16,137 nucleotides of DNA, from positions 1 through 16,137 of the forward strand of contig JAIPIO010000054.1 in assembly GCA_021734595.1 (NCBI GenBank). The letters are read 5' to 3'. The translations under genes were made by a program, and so were the position numbers. Shown in pieces: positions 1-7,147 of this stretch (positions are counted from its first letter, which is position 1; each line of letters opens with the position of its first letter). Below the pieces are notes generated by a model. That model searched no databases. It was not told where the DNA came from and saw only the letters and a list, made by a program, of their open reading frames with translations. Source of the stretch: Kiritimatiellales bacterium. GTDB taxonomy: Bacteria > Verrucomicrobiota > Kiritimatiellia > Kiritimatiellales > Pontiellaceae.

Positions 1-13
1 AATTAGTTCCTAA

Positions 14-319
14 TCAAACAAGATAATCGACGATTTCTTCGGCATCGGTTACAGACTGGATATAGGCAACCACCGCGTCATGTTCGGGATAAACGCAGTA
101 GCGCTTGAATGCTTCTTCATCTTCAAAGGAGCTGATCAGACCCACATCAAAGAACGATGCGCCATAGGCTCCGATATTGATCCCGACTTCATATTCCCTG
201 ACTTCCGGAATAATGCCCGGCAGCGTGTTGAGGCGTCGTTTCACTTCCACGGCCAGCTCTTCCTTGGTCATTCCATCGACCGAATCCTTCAGTTTCCACA
301 ATACGAGATGCTTATACAT
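14..319 (-). CDS. Dabb (stress-responsive A/B barrel) domain protein
   Basis: This 101-residue protein has the size and pattern of a single Dabb domain: an N-terminal strand reading MYKHLVLWKLKD, a middle GINIGAYGASFFDVGLIS strand, and a C-terminal YPEHDAVVAYIQSVTDAEEIVDYL helix and strand. Dabb proteins are small ferredoxin-like dimers. Their roles vary, and the exact reaction cannot be read from sequence. An AGAGGA ribosome site precedes the ATG. It is the last gene of the sugar-acid operon in this window, separated from the aldolase by a 75-bp gap that holds a hairpin repeat. In this setting it may act on a sugar-acid intermediate or simply be co-expressed. The family call is good; the function is unknown. 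Confidence 0.85.
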   Translation of the reverse strand: MYKHLVLWKLKDSVDGMTKEELAVEVKRRLNTLPGIIPEVREYEVGINIGAYGASFFDVGLISSFEDEEAFKRYCVYPEHDAVVAYIQSVTDAEEIVDYLV

Positions 320-339
320 TCAATTTTCCTCTTTTACTG

Positions 340-393
340 GGTAGGGACGGCTCGCCGAGCTGTCCGCGGCGCGCCCGACGGTCACGCCCTACC
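340..393. repeat. REP-like two-stem hairpin element, copy A
   Basis: The outer arms GGTAGGG (340-346) and CCCTACC (387-393) pair perfectly. Inside is a second stem, 345-353 with 357-365, paired apart from one G-T. The GC-rich core (GGGACGGC ... GCTGTCCGCGG) resembles the element inside mqnA at 7565-7616. The element fills most of the gap between the aldolase and Dabb genes, so it could stabilise or attenuate the operon transcript. It has no T-run and is not a classic terminator. Confidence 0.75.
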
Positions 394-394
394 A

Positions 395-1045
395 TTAAAT
401 TCCATCTACAATCTGCCGAACCTCGGCCGCGCGGGCGGTGATGCCGGCCCAATCCTCGTTCAGCACCAGTTCTTTCTTCACAATCCATGATCCGCCGATC
501 ACGGGCACGTTGTCTTCTTTCAAATAGGCAACCATGTTGTCCGAGGTCAACCCGCCCAGCGGAAAGTATTGAATCCCCAGATGTTTGTAGGGCGCCGACA
601 TGCTCCGCAGATACGCAACGCCTCCCGCGGCTTCGGCCGGAAAAAACTTAACCAGCCGGCAGCCCAGCTCGATCGCGGCTTCGAGGTCGGACGGTGTGGT
701 GATCCCCGGCGCAAAAGGCAGGCCCACCTCCTGCGCCGCACGGATTACCCGCGGATTCATGCCGGGGGCAACACCGAAGTCCGCTCCAGCATCCTTGACC
801 TCCATCACCTGCCCCGGCGTCAGGATCGTTCCAACACCTGCCAGCATATCCGGCACCTGCTCGCAGATTGCCCGCAGCGCATCCAAGGCTGCCGGGGTGC
901 GCAGTACCAGTTCCATCACGCTGATGCCGCCGGCCAGCAAGGCTTCGGCCAGCGGTACCGCATGCTCCACCTTGTCGACTGAAAAACCGGCGACCACGCG
1001 CGCGGCTTCCAATCGGTGGAACATCTCTTTAGGGAATTCCGGCAT
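395..1045 (-). CDS. eda: KDPG/KHG-type aldolase (2-keto-3-deoxy sugar-acid aldolase)
   Basis: This 216-residue class I aldolase should cleave a 2-keto-3-deoxy sugar acid, possibly unphosphorylated here, to pyruvate and an aldehyde. The family's active-site pattern is intact: Glu45 in SVMELVLRTP, Arg49, Thr73 in GVGTILTPGQ, and the Schiff-base lysine Lys133 in LVKFFPAEAAGG. These fall at the same numbers as I recall for E. coli Eda. The length is normal. The ATG overlaps the stop of the upstream VOC gene by one base (TAATG), so the two are probably translationally coupled. With the dehydratase and aldehyde dehydrogenase upstream, a sugar acid is a likelier substrate than 6-phosphogluconate. 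The family call is firm; substrate specificity is inferred. Confidence 0.93.
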   Translation of the reverse strand: MPEFPKEMFHRLEAARVVAGFSVDKVEHAVPLAEALLAGGISVMELVLRTPAALDALRAICEQVPDMLAGVGTILTPGQVMEVKDAGADFGVAPGMNPRVIRAAQEVGLPFAPGITTPSDLEAAIELGCRLVKFFPAEAAGGVAYLRSMSAPYKHLGIQYFPLGGLTSDNMVAYLKEDNVPVIGGSWIVKKELVLNEDWAGITARAAEVRQIVDGI

Positions 1046-1365
1046 TATTCAGCAACTTCCATGAACTCAACGGGCGACCCGTTGTGAGTAATGAACGCAA
1101 CACGCACACCTTCGCCCGGCGAAAAGGTCTCGACGAGAATCTCTTTTCCTTCCAGTGCGGCCTCAATGTTATCGACCTGATAGGCCACATGCGCAACCGT
1201 TTGCATCAGTTCCGGCATGGGACTGTCCGCATCGAACTTCACCCATTCAATACCGAATTCATCATTGCTGAAATCCGTGTAGTGGATTTTTCCGGGCTCG
1301 TAGAATCCGTCCCAGTTTTTCTCGCCGGTCGTCGGAATTCCAATATGGCTGAATTTATGATCCAT
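1045..1365 (-). CDS. VOC-superfamily (glyoxalase-fold) small protein
   Basis: This 106-residue protein begins MDHKFSHIGIPT. An AAGGAGA ribosome site six bases before the ATG at 1365 decides this start; the much longer open frame upstream is only the shadow of the aldehyde dehydrogenase. Strands with conserved His and Glu (His7 in FSHIGI, His59 in VAHVAYQVDNIEAAL, Glu103 in SPVEFMEV) fit the paired beta-alpha-beta-beta-beta units of the VOC fold, which usually bind a divalent metal. The protein is short for a two-module glyoxalase, though complete for the compact family. It lies between the aldehyde dehydrogenase and aldolase in the sugar-acid operon, so it may act as an epimerase, isomerase or lactoylglutathione-lyase-like enzyme on an intermediate. 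The exact reaction is unknown. Confidence 0.82.
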   Translation of the reverse strand: MDHKFSHIGIPTTGEKNWDGFYEPGKIHYTDFSNDEFGIEWVKFDADSPMPELMQTVAHVAYQVDNIEAALEGKEILVETFSPGEGVRVAFITHNGSPVEFMEVAE

Positions 1366-1379
1366 TGCTTTCTCCTTTG

Positions 1380-2780
1380 TTATTTTTCGATCAATACGGA
1401 TACGCGTTTGAGCGTCAGGTATTCCTGAAGGCTGTAGCGCGAACAATCCTTGCCGATTCCACTCTGTTTCAGGCCGCCGTGCGCCAGCTGCACCGAATAG
1501 TGCGGCTCGTTGACGCATACGCTGCCCGATTTGATATCGCGAGCGGCGCGCAACCCGTTCGTCAGGCTGGAGGTAAACACATACGCCGCCAAGCCGAACT
1601 CCGTATCGTTGGCCAGCGCGATTTCGTCGTCCGCATCGGTGTACTTGATGATCGGAAGCACGGGACCGAAGATTTCTTCGTAGGCCACCTTCATCTTTGT
1701 GCTCACATTCTTGAGAATGGTCGGCTCCATGAAATAGCCCTCGCCTGCCACGGCTTTGCCGCCGCAGACAATTTCCGCACCCTCGGCCACGGCGGCTTCC
1801 ACCAGACCCAGCACAAACTGCCGCGCCTTGTCGGTGATGACCGGCCCCATCTCCACTTCCGCCGCACGCTCCTTGGCGCACTGGACAAACTCGTCGTAGA
1901 CCGACTCGTGCACGAAGCAGCGGTTGGGCGAAACACAGACCTGTCCGCAGTTGGCAAACTTAAGGTCGACCGTCTTGTTGGCCGCATCACGGATGTCGGC
2001 ATCGGGATAGACCACCACCGGCGCATTGCCGCCCAATTCAACGGAAAAGTGCTTAATGCTGGAGCAAGCGTTCCCCATGATTTCAAGGCCGCCGCGGGTC
2101 GAACCGATCATGGTCACCATGGCCGGAATGTCGCTTTTCAGCAGCACTTTGCTGACATCGTGGTCGCTGCTGGTGATCATGTTCACCACGCCGTCCGGCA
2201 CGCCGGCTTCCTTGGCCAGATAGGCGGTCTCCAGCGATGCGAGCGGAGTCACGGTCGAAGGCTTGATGATGGCGCTGCAACCGGAAGCCAGTACCGGACC
2301 CAGCTTGTAGCCAACATTCAGCAGCGGAAAGTTCCATGCCAGGAATCCCACGGCAACACCCAGCGGCTGGCGCAGCATGTAGTGGAGGAAACGTCCATCC
2401 GGGTCGTGGATAACCGGCTGGTCAAGCCGCTCGAATTCCTCCACGAAAAAGCGCAGGCAGGTGGTGAGCATGCCGAAGTCATATTCGGCGTTGTCCTGCG
2501 GTTTGCCGGTCTCCGCCATGAGCAGCTTAATAATCCGTTCGCTGTTTTCGTCGAGCAGATCGGCATAGCGAAGAATGATTTTCTTGCGCTCGCCCGGTGT
2601 CATGGCAGACCAGGTCTTGAAACCCTGATCGGCGGCCTCGAGTGCGGACTGCATGCTGGCTTCAGTCGATTCAGGCACCTGGCCGATAATCTGGCCGGTG
2701 GAAGGGTTGACGACATCAATGACGGCATCCGTGGTGACAGACTGGCCGTTGATCAACATGGGATAGGTTTTAACTGACAT
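1380..2780 (-). CDS. NAD(P)-dependent aldehyde dehydrogenase (succinate-semialdehyde/lactaldehyde dehydrogenase-like)
   Basis: This 466-residue protein is a complete ALDH-superfamily enzyme, oxidising an aldehyde to the acid with NAD(P)+. Visible landmarks are Asn150 in FLAWNFPL, the cofactor-loop segment IGSTRGG near 226, general base Glu248 in SVELGGNAP, catalytic Cys282 in FANCGQVCVSPNR, and EEIFGPVLP near 368. The stretch before MGPVIT (about 303-313) is some ten residues shorter than in many relatives. The start at 2780 is chosen because CGGAGGAAAC precedes it; an upstream ATG at 2981 would overlap most of the next gene. It overlaps the dehydratase stop by 11 bases. After aldolase cleavage of a deoxy-sugar acid, the natural substrate would be lactaldehyde or a similar short aldehyde, but this is inferred. 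Confidence 0.93.
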   Translation of the reverse strand: MSVKTYPMLINGQSVTTDAVIDVVNPSTGQIIGQVPESTEASMQSALEAADQGFKTWSAMTPGERKKIILRYADLLDENSERIIKLLMAETGKPQDNAEYDFGMLTTCLRFFVEEFERLDQPVIHDPDGRFLHYMLRQPLGVAVGFLAWNFPLLNVGYKLGPVLASGCSAIIKPSTVTPLASLETAYLAKEAGVPDGVVNMITSSDHDVSKVLLKSDIPAMVTMIGSTRGGLEIMGNACSSIKHFSVELGGNAPVVVYPDADIRDAANKTVDLKFANCGQVCVSPNRCFVHESVYDEFVQCAKERAAEVEMGPVITDKARQFVLGLVEAAVAEGAEIVCGGKAVAGEGYFMEPTILKNVSTKMKVAYEEIFGPVLPIIKYTDADDEIALANDTEFGLAAYVFTSSLTNGLRAARDIKSGSVCVNEPHYSVQLAHGGLKQSGIGKDCSRYSLQEYLTLKRVSVLIEK

Positions 2781-3927
2781 ATGTTTCCTCCGTTTTTTGA
2801 ACAACAAATTTTTCCATCGCCGCGCGATCCGGTTCGACTCCGAGCCCGGGCGCTGTCGGCACCTTAACGCCGCCGCCGGAAATTTCCAAGGCAACGGCAT
2901 ACATTTCGTCGCGCATCGGGTTGGACGTGCGATCCGCTTCGAGCAGCGGCTCGGCGACCTCGGCCCGTCCCGGCTCGACATAGGTTGTGGCGAGGAAATG
3001 CGTGGCGCTGGCCAGGTTCAGCATCGTGCCCCACGCATGCGGCACCACGTTGATGCCCAGCGACGACGCAATGGAACGTATCTTCAACGCCTCGGTCGGC
3101 CCGCCGCAATACGACAGGTCCGGCTGGGCAATCTGTACGCCGCCCTTCGACAGCAGTTCCTGGAATCCCCAGCGGGTCTGTTCGCACTCGCCGGTGGCGA
3201 TGGGCACATCCAGCCTATCCGCCAGCTGGCGGAACAAACCGGTATGCTGGGGTGCCAGCGGCTCCTCGAACCAGGCATAGTTGTGTTCATCCAGCACGCG
3301 CCCCACTTCGATCGCTTCCGGCAGATCGTAGGCGTGGTTGGAGTCGGCCATCAGCCGTGTTTCAGGAAACGCGCGGCGCAGCTCCGCCGCGAGCTTCTTG
3401 TCGAACGCAATATTCTTTCCCACCTTGATCTTGAGAGCCTTGTAACCCTGCTCCACGTAGTCACCGGCTTCGGTGAGGATGGTTTCCAACAGTTGGGGCT
3501 CGGGCTCCTTGCGGAAATACATGCCGGTGGCATAGCACTGCACCGTGTCGCGCACGCGCCCACCCATCAGCTCCGAGGCGGACACGCCCAGCAGCTTGCC
3601 CTTCAGGTCGAGCAGCGCCATGTCCAGACCGGACATCGCCCCCATCATGATGCCTTTCATCGCGAAGTCGAGCGATGCCCGCCAGCAGTGCTGCCAGGCC
3701 GCCTCGTTCTGTAGCGCGTCCCTGCCGATCAGCAGGGGCGCATAGAACGAACCGACTGCCGATTGCGTCACCTCGGCGGGGCCGTAGCACTCGCCCCACC
3801 CGCTCGCACCGGAATCGTCGACCACTTCGATCAACAAGGCGTTGCGGGTGTCGTAGTGCCACTGCGAAAAGCCGAACGACTCCTCGAGCTTATGCTGCAG
3901 GCGATAGGTTTTAATGCATTCAATCAT
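2770..3927 (-). CDS. Mandelate racemase/enolase-superfamily sugar-acid dehydratase
   Basis: This 385-residue enolase-superfamily protein most likely dehydrates an aldonate to a 2-keto-3-deoxy acid. The N-terminal capping domain (about 1-125) is followed by the barrel. The acid/base lysines are in ALKIKVGK (Lys166/Lys168). Metal ligands are Asp195 in MADSNHAYD, Glu221 in WFEEP and Glu247 in ATGECEQ. The His-Asp pair is Asp270 in QPD and His297 in VPHAWG. This is the mandelate-racemase-subgroup arrangement of catalytic residues. A GGAG site precedes the ATG, four bases after the transporter stop. Mandelate racemase itself is improbable given the aldolase and sugar carrier beside it. Fuconate, rhamnonate, galactonate and similar acids cannot be distinguished from sequence alone. 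Confidence 0.9.
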   Translation of the reverse strand: MIECIKTYRLQHKLEESFGFSQWHYDTRNALLIEVVDDSGASGWGECYGPAEVTQSAVGSFYAPLLIGRDALQNEAAWQHCWRASLDFAMKGIMMGAMSGLDMALLDLKGKLLGVSASELMGGRVRDTVQCYATGMYFRKEPEPQLLETILTEAGDYVEQGYKALKIKVGKNIAFDKKLAAELRRAFPETRLMADSNHAYDLPEAIEVGRVLDEHNYAWFEEPLAPQHTGLFRQLADRLDVPIATGECEQTRWGFQELLSKGGVQIAQPDLSYCGGPTEALKIRSIASSLGINVVPHAWGTMLNLASATHFLATTYVEPGRAEVAEPLLEADRTSNPMRDEMYAVALEISGGGVKVPTAPGLGVEPDRAAMEKFVVQKTEETYVS

Positions 3928-3931
3928 GGAA

Positions 3932-5017
3932 CTACTCCGTCATGGCCGAAACCGCCGGCACGTCGATGGTCGGTGCCGCCGAATCATCCGCCTTGAATGT
4001 GCCTGCATAGGAGAGCGATCCTGCCGCCAGCACAATGAGAGCCACACCCACAAAAACCAAGTTGAGCGCTTTGCCCGCCCCTTTCCATTCGCCGGTAATC
4101 ATGGCGGCGATATTGCTGACAATCAAAGACAAGGCCAGGAAGATCGGAACGGCAATAATCGCGCCGATGTCGCCCATCATGGCGCTCCCCTGTCCCATGG
4201 TGCCAAGCGCGGCAAACCACAGCAACCCCGTAACCACCGCCCAAAGCGCCGCCTTGCCCGCACCACCGGTCTGTTCGGCAATGATCTTTTTGTTCTTCGC
4301 CAGCAGAATCAGTGCATAGCCGGCGTTCATGACCAAGGCACCCAGCAATACGACAACCCAACGAGCCAACGCCCCATTGCGGACAATCGCTCCGTGTGCT
4401 TCGGCAATCTTGCCGATCTCGCCCGTGTTGTTGAATCCAACGAAAAGCAGCGAGGAGAGCAGGCTGCTGACAACCGCAATGATCAATCCTTTACGGAACT
4501 CCGCTCCCTTTTTGATCCCTTGCAACTCCTGTCCGGCTTCCGCGACGATTTTATCCCGCTTCAGGCCGGCAATAGTTACCACATAGAGTGCCAGGCCATA
4601 CAATACCAAGCCGAGAATGGTGAATGGAACACTGGCAGGAACAATGGTGTCGGCACCTTGGATCAGTGCGATAACGGTCGCAGCGATACCGCACCCGCCC
4701 ATAACGATACCATAGGTCAAAGACATGCCGATATAGCCGACTGCAACGCCGAACATAATTCCGCCAATGCCCCACAAGAAGCCCATGGTCGCACCGGCGA
4801 CAACCTCATTCGTCGGCGCTTCGGAGATGACGGCGAACAAATCCGGCACAACGATGATCGCCCAGATCAACGGGAAGAGCAACATCGCTACGACGGACTG
4901 TATTACCCACCACGCTTCCCAGCTCATCGGTTTAACATATTTCATCCCCAGGCCAAACGTGCCCTGGAATACACTCGCCAGAACAACAATCATAATCGGC
5001 AGCATCAACTCATTCAT
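3932..5017 (-). CDS. rhaT: RhaT-family sugar/proton symporter-like carrier
   Basis: This 361-residue integral membrane protein has about ten hydrophobic spans, the size expected for RhaT within the drug/metabolite transporter superfamily. Recognisable stretches are MKYVKPMSWEAWW near the N-terminus, FLWGIGGIMFGVAVGYIGMSLTYGIVMGGC (about 80-109), and the late MGQGSAMMGDIGAIIAVPIF (about 278-297), matching family motifs around the substrate path. Known RhaT imports L-rhamnose with a proton. Here the sugar may be rhamnose, fucose or another sugar or acid. A strong AAAGGAGGAT site precedes the ATG. It is the first gene of the sugar-acid operon, with a candidate operator 36-52 bases upstream. The family is confident; the substrate is not. 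Confidence 0.88.
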   Translation of the reverse strand: MNELMLPIMIVVLASVFQGTFGLGMKYVKPMSWEAWWVIQSVVAMLLFPLIWAIIVVPDLFAVISEAPTNEVVAGATMGFLWGIGGIMFGVAVGYIGMSLTYGIVMGGCGIAATVIALIQGADTIVPASVPFTILGLVLYGLALYVVTIAGLKRDKIVAEAGQELQGIKKGAEFRKGLIIAVVSSLLSSLLFVGFNNTGEIGKIAEAHGAIVRNGALARWVVVLLGALVMNAGYALILLAKNKKIIAEQTGGAGKAALWAVVTGLLWFAALGTMGQGSAMMGDIGAIIAVPIFLALSLIVSNIAAMITGEWKGAGKALNLVFVGVALIVLAAGSLSYAGTFKADDSAAPTIDVPAVSAMTE

Positions 5018-5052
5018 TTACCATCCTCCTTTGTTTGAACAGGGTAAGAACG

Positions 5053-5069
5053 TCGCATAGTTTATGCGA
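5053..5069. promoter_or_regulatory. Candidate operator: perfect 7-3-7 inverted repeat
   Basis: TCGCATA (5053-5059), spacer GTT, TATGCGA (5063-5069) is a perfect dyad just upstream of the first gene of the sugar operon, with its near end 36 bases from the ATG. The compact two-fold symmetry suits a dimeric repressor or activator such as a LacI- or GntR-type protein. An AraC protein would more often use direct repeats. No convincing -35/-10 pair could be picked around it, so its placement relative to the promoter is uncertain. Confidence 0.5.
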
Positions 5070-5127
5070 AATAGGAATTGCGGATTTTACAATTGATATG
5101 GCCGATCCTACATTCGCTGAATACGAC

Positions 5128-5286
5128 TTCCAGTGTTTGGAATAATCGAGCCAGCTGTTTCCAATGACTGGAAACCAGAAGGTAAAGGTATTCCTGCCAC
5201 TGTAGGCCCGGTCCCCGACCGGGCGCGTCGGATGAGGGCTTCCGGCCTACAACTACGACGGTAGCCACAGTTTCCAGTGGTTGGAA
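5128..5286. repeat. Three TTCCA-N5-TGGAA palindromes flanking a hairpin
   Basis: Perfect cores occur at 5128-5142 (spacer GTGTT), 5159-5173 (spacer ATGAC, arms extending to 5158-5174) and 5272-5286 (spacer GTGGT). They flank the larger hairpin element at 5201-5251. All lie in non-coding DNA between the sugar operon and the doubtful ORF, and all belong to the dispersed palindrome family found inside the menaquinone genes. Confidence 0.85.
5201..5251. repeat. REP-like two-stem hairpin element, copy B
   Basis: The outer arms TGTAGGCC (5201-5208) and GGCCTACA (5244-5251) enclose an inner perfect hairpin, CCCGGTC (5207-5213) with GACCGGG (5217-5223). The layout of outer arms plus an inner stem near the left end, about 50 bp long, matches the element at 340-393. 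It lies upstream of the sugar operon in non-coding DNA. Confidence 0.75.
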
Positions 5287-5415
5287 CTGTATCGACCATC
5301 ATGTTCCATTGGCTGAAGGGACAACTTCCCGAGTGAGGCCACGTTGCCATGCCCAACTCGGCTCACGTGGTTCGACGTCCGAACATCGGAGCAGAAGCGA
5401 CTCCGCGCCCGCCAC

Positions 5416-5463
5416 TTTTCCGGACATTGGAAAAGCTGTGGACGGAATTCCCAACCATTGGAA
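5416..5463. repeat. Two imperfect copies of the dispersed palindrome
   Basis: At 5416-5434, TTTTCC-GGACAT-TGGAAAA has one arm mismatch (A to G at 5422). At 5448-5463, TTCCCAACCATTGGAA carries an extra C in the left arm. Both show the family's arm sequence and typical spacers (GACAT, ACCAT) and look like decayed or variant copies. Confidence 0.65.
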
Positions 5464-5466
5464 CGG

Positions 5467-5675
5467 GTGCCCGCAGATGACGCGGATGGACGCGGATTAA
5501 TGGAAGCAACCGACCAGGGCGACTTCCCTTCATGTGGGGCAGACTTTCCAGTCTGCCCGCCACTTTTCCAGCCAGTGGAACATGTGCCCGCAGATGACGC
5601 GGATGGACGCGGATTAATGGAAGCAACCGACCAGGGCGGCTTCCCTTCATGTGGGGCAGACTTTCCAGTCTGCCC
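5467..5675. repeat. Tandem 92-bp direct repeat (117-bp period) with internal hairpin
   Basis: The segments 5467-5558 and 5584-5675 are identical except for one base (A at 5522, G at 5639). Each begins with a roughly ten-base periodic stretch (GATGACGCGGATGGACGCGG) and ends with the perfect hairpin GGGCAGACT-TTCC-AGTCTGCCC. The 25 bp between them carry one TTCCA-GCCAG-TGGAA palindrome at 5566-5580. The near identity suggests a recent duplication. No protein reading frame explains the repeat. Confidence 0.9.
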
Positions 5676-6130
5676 ATGTGAAAAGGGGAAAAGGATTTCT
5701 CCGATGGGAAGCAAGGCCATTCTCAAAATCCTTTTTCCCTACCCGTTTTGAGTTGATTGGAAAAACATACAAGAACCTGCGGCGCTGGACATCCCCCAAG
5801 GCAGCTCCGCACTACCAACGTTTCTTTGAGTTTCCGACGCAAAAGGAGTTTACAACTGAGTTGCAGGCAATGAAGGATGCCTTGTCGAAACAACCATCAC
5901 TGGAATTGCCGAAGAAGGATGGGACACGACAAAAGGCCTTTACAATCTATGCTTGGAATGTATTCGGAAAAGATGGCATCGTTGCGCCAACAAAAGGCAA
6001 ACGCTACATGATGCTTGAGTGTATCAAGGGAGTTTTCGGCAAGGCCCCGGCATCCGACATGAACACGAAAGATCGACAAGTCGAACAATCTCCTGCCGGC
6101 GACGTCCTAAAGGCCGCACCGAAGGAGTGA
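5651..6130 (+). CDS. Unrecognised ORF, possibly a gene remnant
   Basis: An open frame of up to 159 residues ends at 6130, only five bases from the end of the convergent AraC gene. I do not recognise it. The GTG at 5651 lies inside the second 92-bp direct repeat, and 5685-5739 is a hairpin, so the first 35 residues are probably not real protein. The more protein-like part starts near the TTG at 5753 (IGKTYKNLRRWTSPK) or the ATG at 5870. It is lysine-rich and soluble, with a WNVFGKDGI stretch. No good ribosome site is seen before any candidate start. Base use is less GC-rich than in the neighbours. It may be the 3' end of a gene cut by repeat expansion, or chance coding; I favour a remnant. Confidence 0.35.
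   Translation: MGQTFQSAHVKRGKGFLRWEARPFSKSFFPTRFELIGKTYKNLRRWTSPKAAPHYQRFFEFPTQKEFTTELQAMKDALSKQPSLELPKKDGTRQKAFTIYAWNVFGKDGIVAPTKGKRYMMLECIKGVFGKAPASDMNTKDRQVEQSPAGDVLKAAPKE
5685..5739. repeat. Long near-perfect inverted repeat (hairpin)
   Basis: GGGGAAAAGGATTT (5685-5698) pairs with AAAATCCTTTTTCCC (5725-5739), with one extra T in the right arm and a 26-base loop. It abuts the end of the tandem repeat and lies in the presumed 5' part of the doubtful ORF. It may end transcription or be another repeat type; no T-run terminator follows it. Confidence 0.6.
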
Positions 6131-6135
6131 CGTTC

Positions 6136-7083
6136 CTAAAACATTTCAATCCGACGCGCGGGCTGGTTTTGCTTGCGATATTCGCTGGGCGTCGTGCCCG
6201 TGGTTTTCTTGAACTGCCGGCTGAAGTGGGAATAGTCGCTGAAGCCGACCTTGTAGCAGACATCGGTAATGTTGTCGCAGGTATCGCGAAGCAGCACGCA
6301 CGCCTGCTCGATGCGCAACCCCGTCAAATAGTTCAAGAATGTCGTGCCGGTCGCATGTTTGAACAGCATGCAGAAGTAGCTGACGGAAACCCCGCTCATG
6401 GCCGCCATTTCCTGAAGTGTCAGCGGCTGTTCAATATGGTCGTGCATGTAGTTGAGCGCCTTGTGCAGTCCTTCGCTGTATCGCGATGTCGGAATGGTAA
6501 AAACCTTCCCCACCTGCTGCGCCACGCTGTGATCCTGTTCATAGCCATCGGCCATGCAGGCCAGCAGGTTGAGGAAATCGCACCGGATCCGGGCAAAGTG
6601 CGAATCCGACCGGATCCCCTCGCCCTTCTGCAACCGCTGAAATATCTCAACAACCTGTTTGCGCCGGGCCGGCGGAATCGGCAGCAGAACGGCCGAAACA
6701 CCGTCATCAGCCAGCGACAGAAACGGCTTGAAAAAATATTTGTTCGGCGAGTTGGACGCCTTCAACTCCTCCAACGAATGGATGCTCGAATCGACCACCT
6801 GCGGCATGAAACTACAGCAATAGGCGACCGCGGGTCGTTTCTGCTGACGGCTTTCCAGCAGATGCTGCACGTAGGGCTTCGTAATCAGCAGGTCGCCGGC
6901 CTTCAGAACAATCTCTTCAGTCTTCAGACGGTTCAGCAGGGAACCGCGGACCACAAAGAGCATTTCAAAGAACTCGTGCCGGTGGAAATCCGTTTGCACC
7001 AAAGGCCGGCTAACCACCCGGTCGGCAGCAACCGGGAACGCGCTACCCACAAACAACTCCCTACATGTCACTAAAAAAGGCAT
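6136..7083 (-). CDS. AraC-family transcriptional regulator
   Basis: This 315-residue DNA-binding protein has an N-terminal cupin-type sensing domain (about 30-80, TDFHRHEFFEMLFVVRGSLL and GDLLITKPYVQH) and a C-terminal AraC double helix-turn-helix (about 208-305). The second helix-turn-helix has the family signature: ITDVCYKVGFSDYSHFSRQFKKTTGTTPSEYR. The start at 7083 is chosen because TTGGAG lies nine bases before it; the longer frame to 7161 would run into mqnA. A promoter-like pair (TTGCTT, 16 bp, TATTTA) lies just upstream, overlapping the mqnA stop. The cupin pocket suggests a sugar-related ligand, and the sugar-acid operon downstream on the same strand is a natural target, but it is 1.1 kb away, so this is inference. 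Confidence 0.93.
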   Translation of the reverse strand: MPFLVTCRELFVGSAFPVAADRVVSRPLVQTDFHRHEFFEMLFVVRGSLLNRLKTEEIVLKAGDLLITKPYVQHLLESRQQKRPAVAYCCSFMPQVVDSSIHSLEELKASNSPNKYFFKPFLSLADDGVSAVLLPIPPARRKQVVEIFQRLQKGEGIRSDSHFARIRCDFLNLLACMADGYEQDHSVAQQVGKVFTIPTSRYSEGLHKALNYMHDHIEQPLTLQEMAAMSGVSVSYFCMLFKHATGTTFLNYLTGLRIEQACVLLRDTCDNITDVCYKVGFSDYSHFSRQFKKTTGTTPSEYRKQNQPARRIEMF

Positions 7084-7119
7084 AAACAAAACTCCAACAA
7101 CACCGCTCCACAATCTGAA

Positions 7120-7147
7120 TAAATAGCAACGAATGTAGGAAAAGCAA
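7120..7147 (-). promoter_or_regulatory. Putative promoter of the AraC-family gene
   Basis: On the minus strand, TTGCTT (7147-7142), 16 bp, then TATTTA (7125-7120) resembles a sigma-70 promoter. It lies 37 bases before the start chosen for the regulator and abuts the mqnA stop codon, so the regulator probably has its own transcript. It also overlaps the inverted repeat at 7126-7176. Confidence 0.45.

Noticed and set aside
1007..1021. TTCCA-ATCGG-TGGAA in the aldolase gene as a member of the palindrome family
   Set aside because: The core is perfect, but the spacer is off the family pattern, the flanks do not extend the arms, and it encodes an ordinary N-terminal helix. Chance is plausible.
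1365..2777. A 470-residue open frame on the plus strand
   Set aside because: It lies opposite the aldehyde dehydrogenase, is rich in His, Arg and Gln as GC-rich antisense frames are, and has no family motif.
3914..5038. A 374-residue open frame on the plus strand
   Set aside because: It is antisense to the RhaT-family gene. Its polar, Asn/Arg/His-rich composition is the mirror of hydrophobic codons.
5128..5675. A CRISPR array
   Set aside because: Repeats are palindromes and hairpins of several kinds with irregular spacing and no unique spacers of constant length. No cas gene is present.
6019..7074. A 351-residue plus-strand frame
   Set aside because: It lies opposite the AraC-family gene, whose helix-turn-helix motifs are clear, so it is a shadow.
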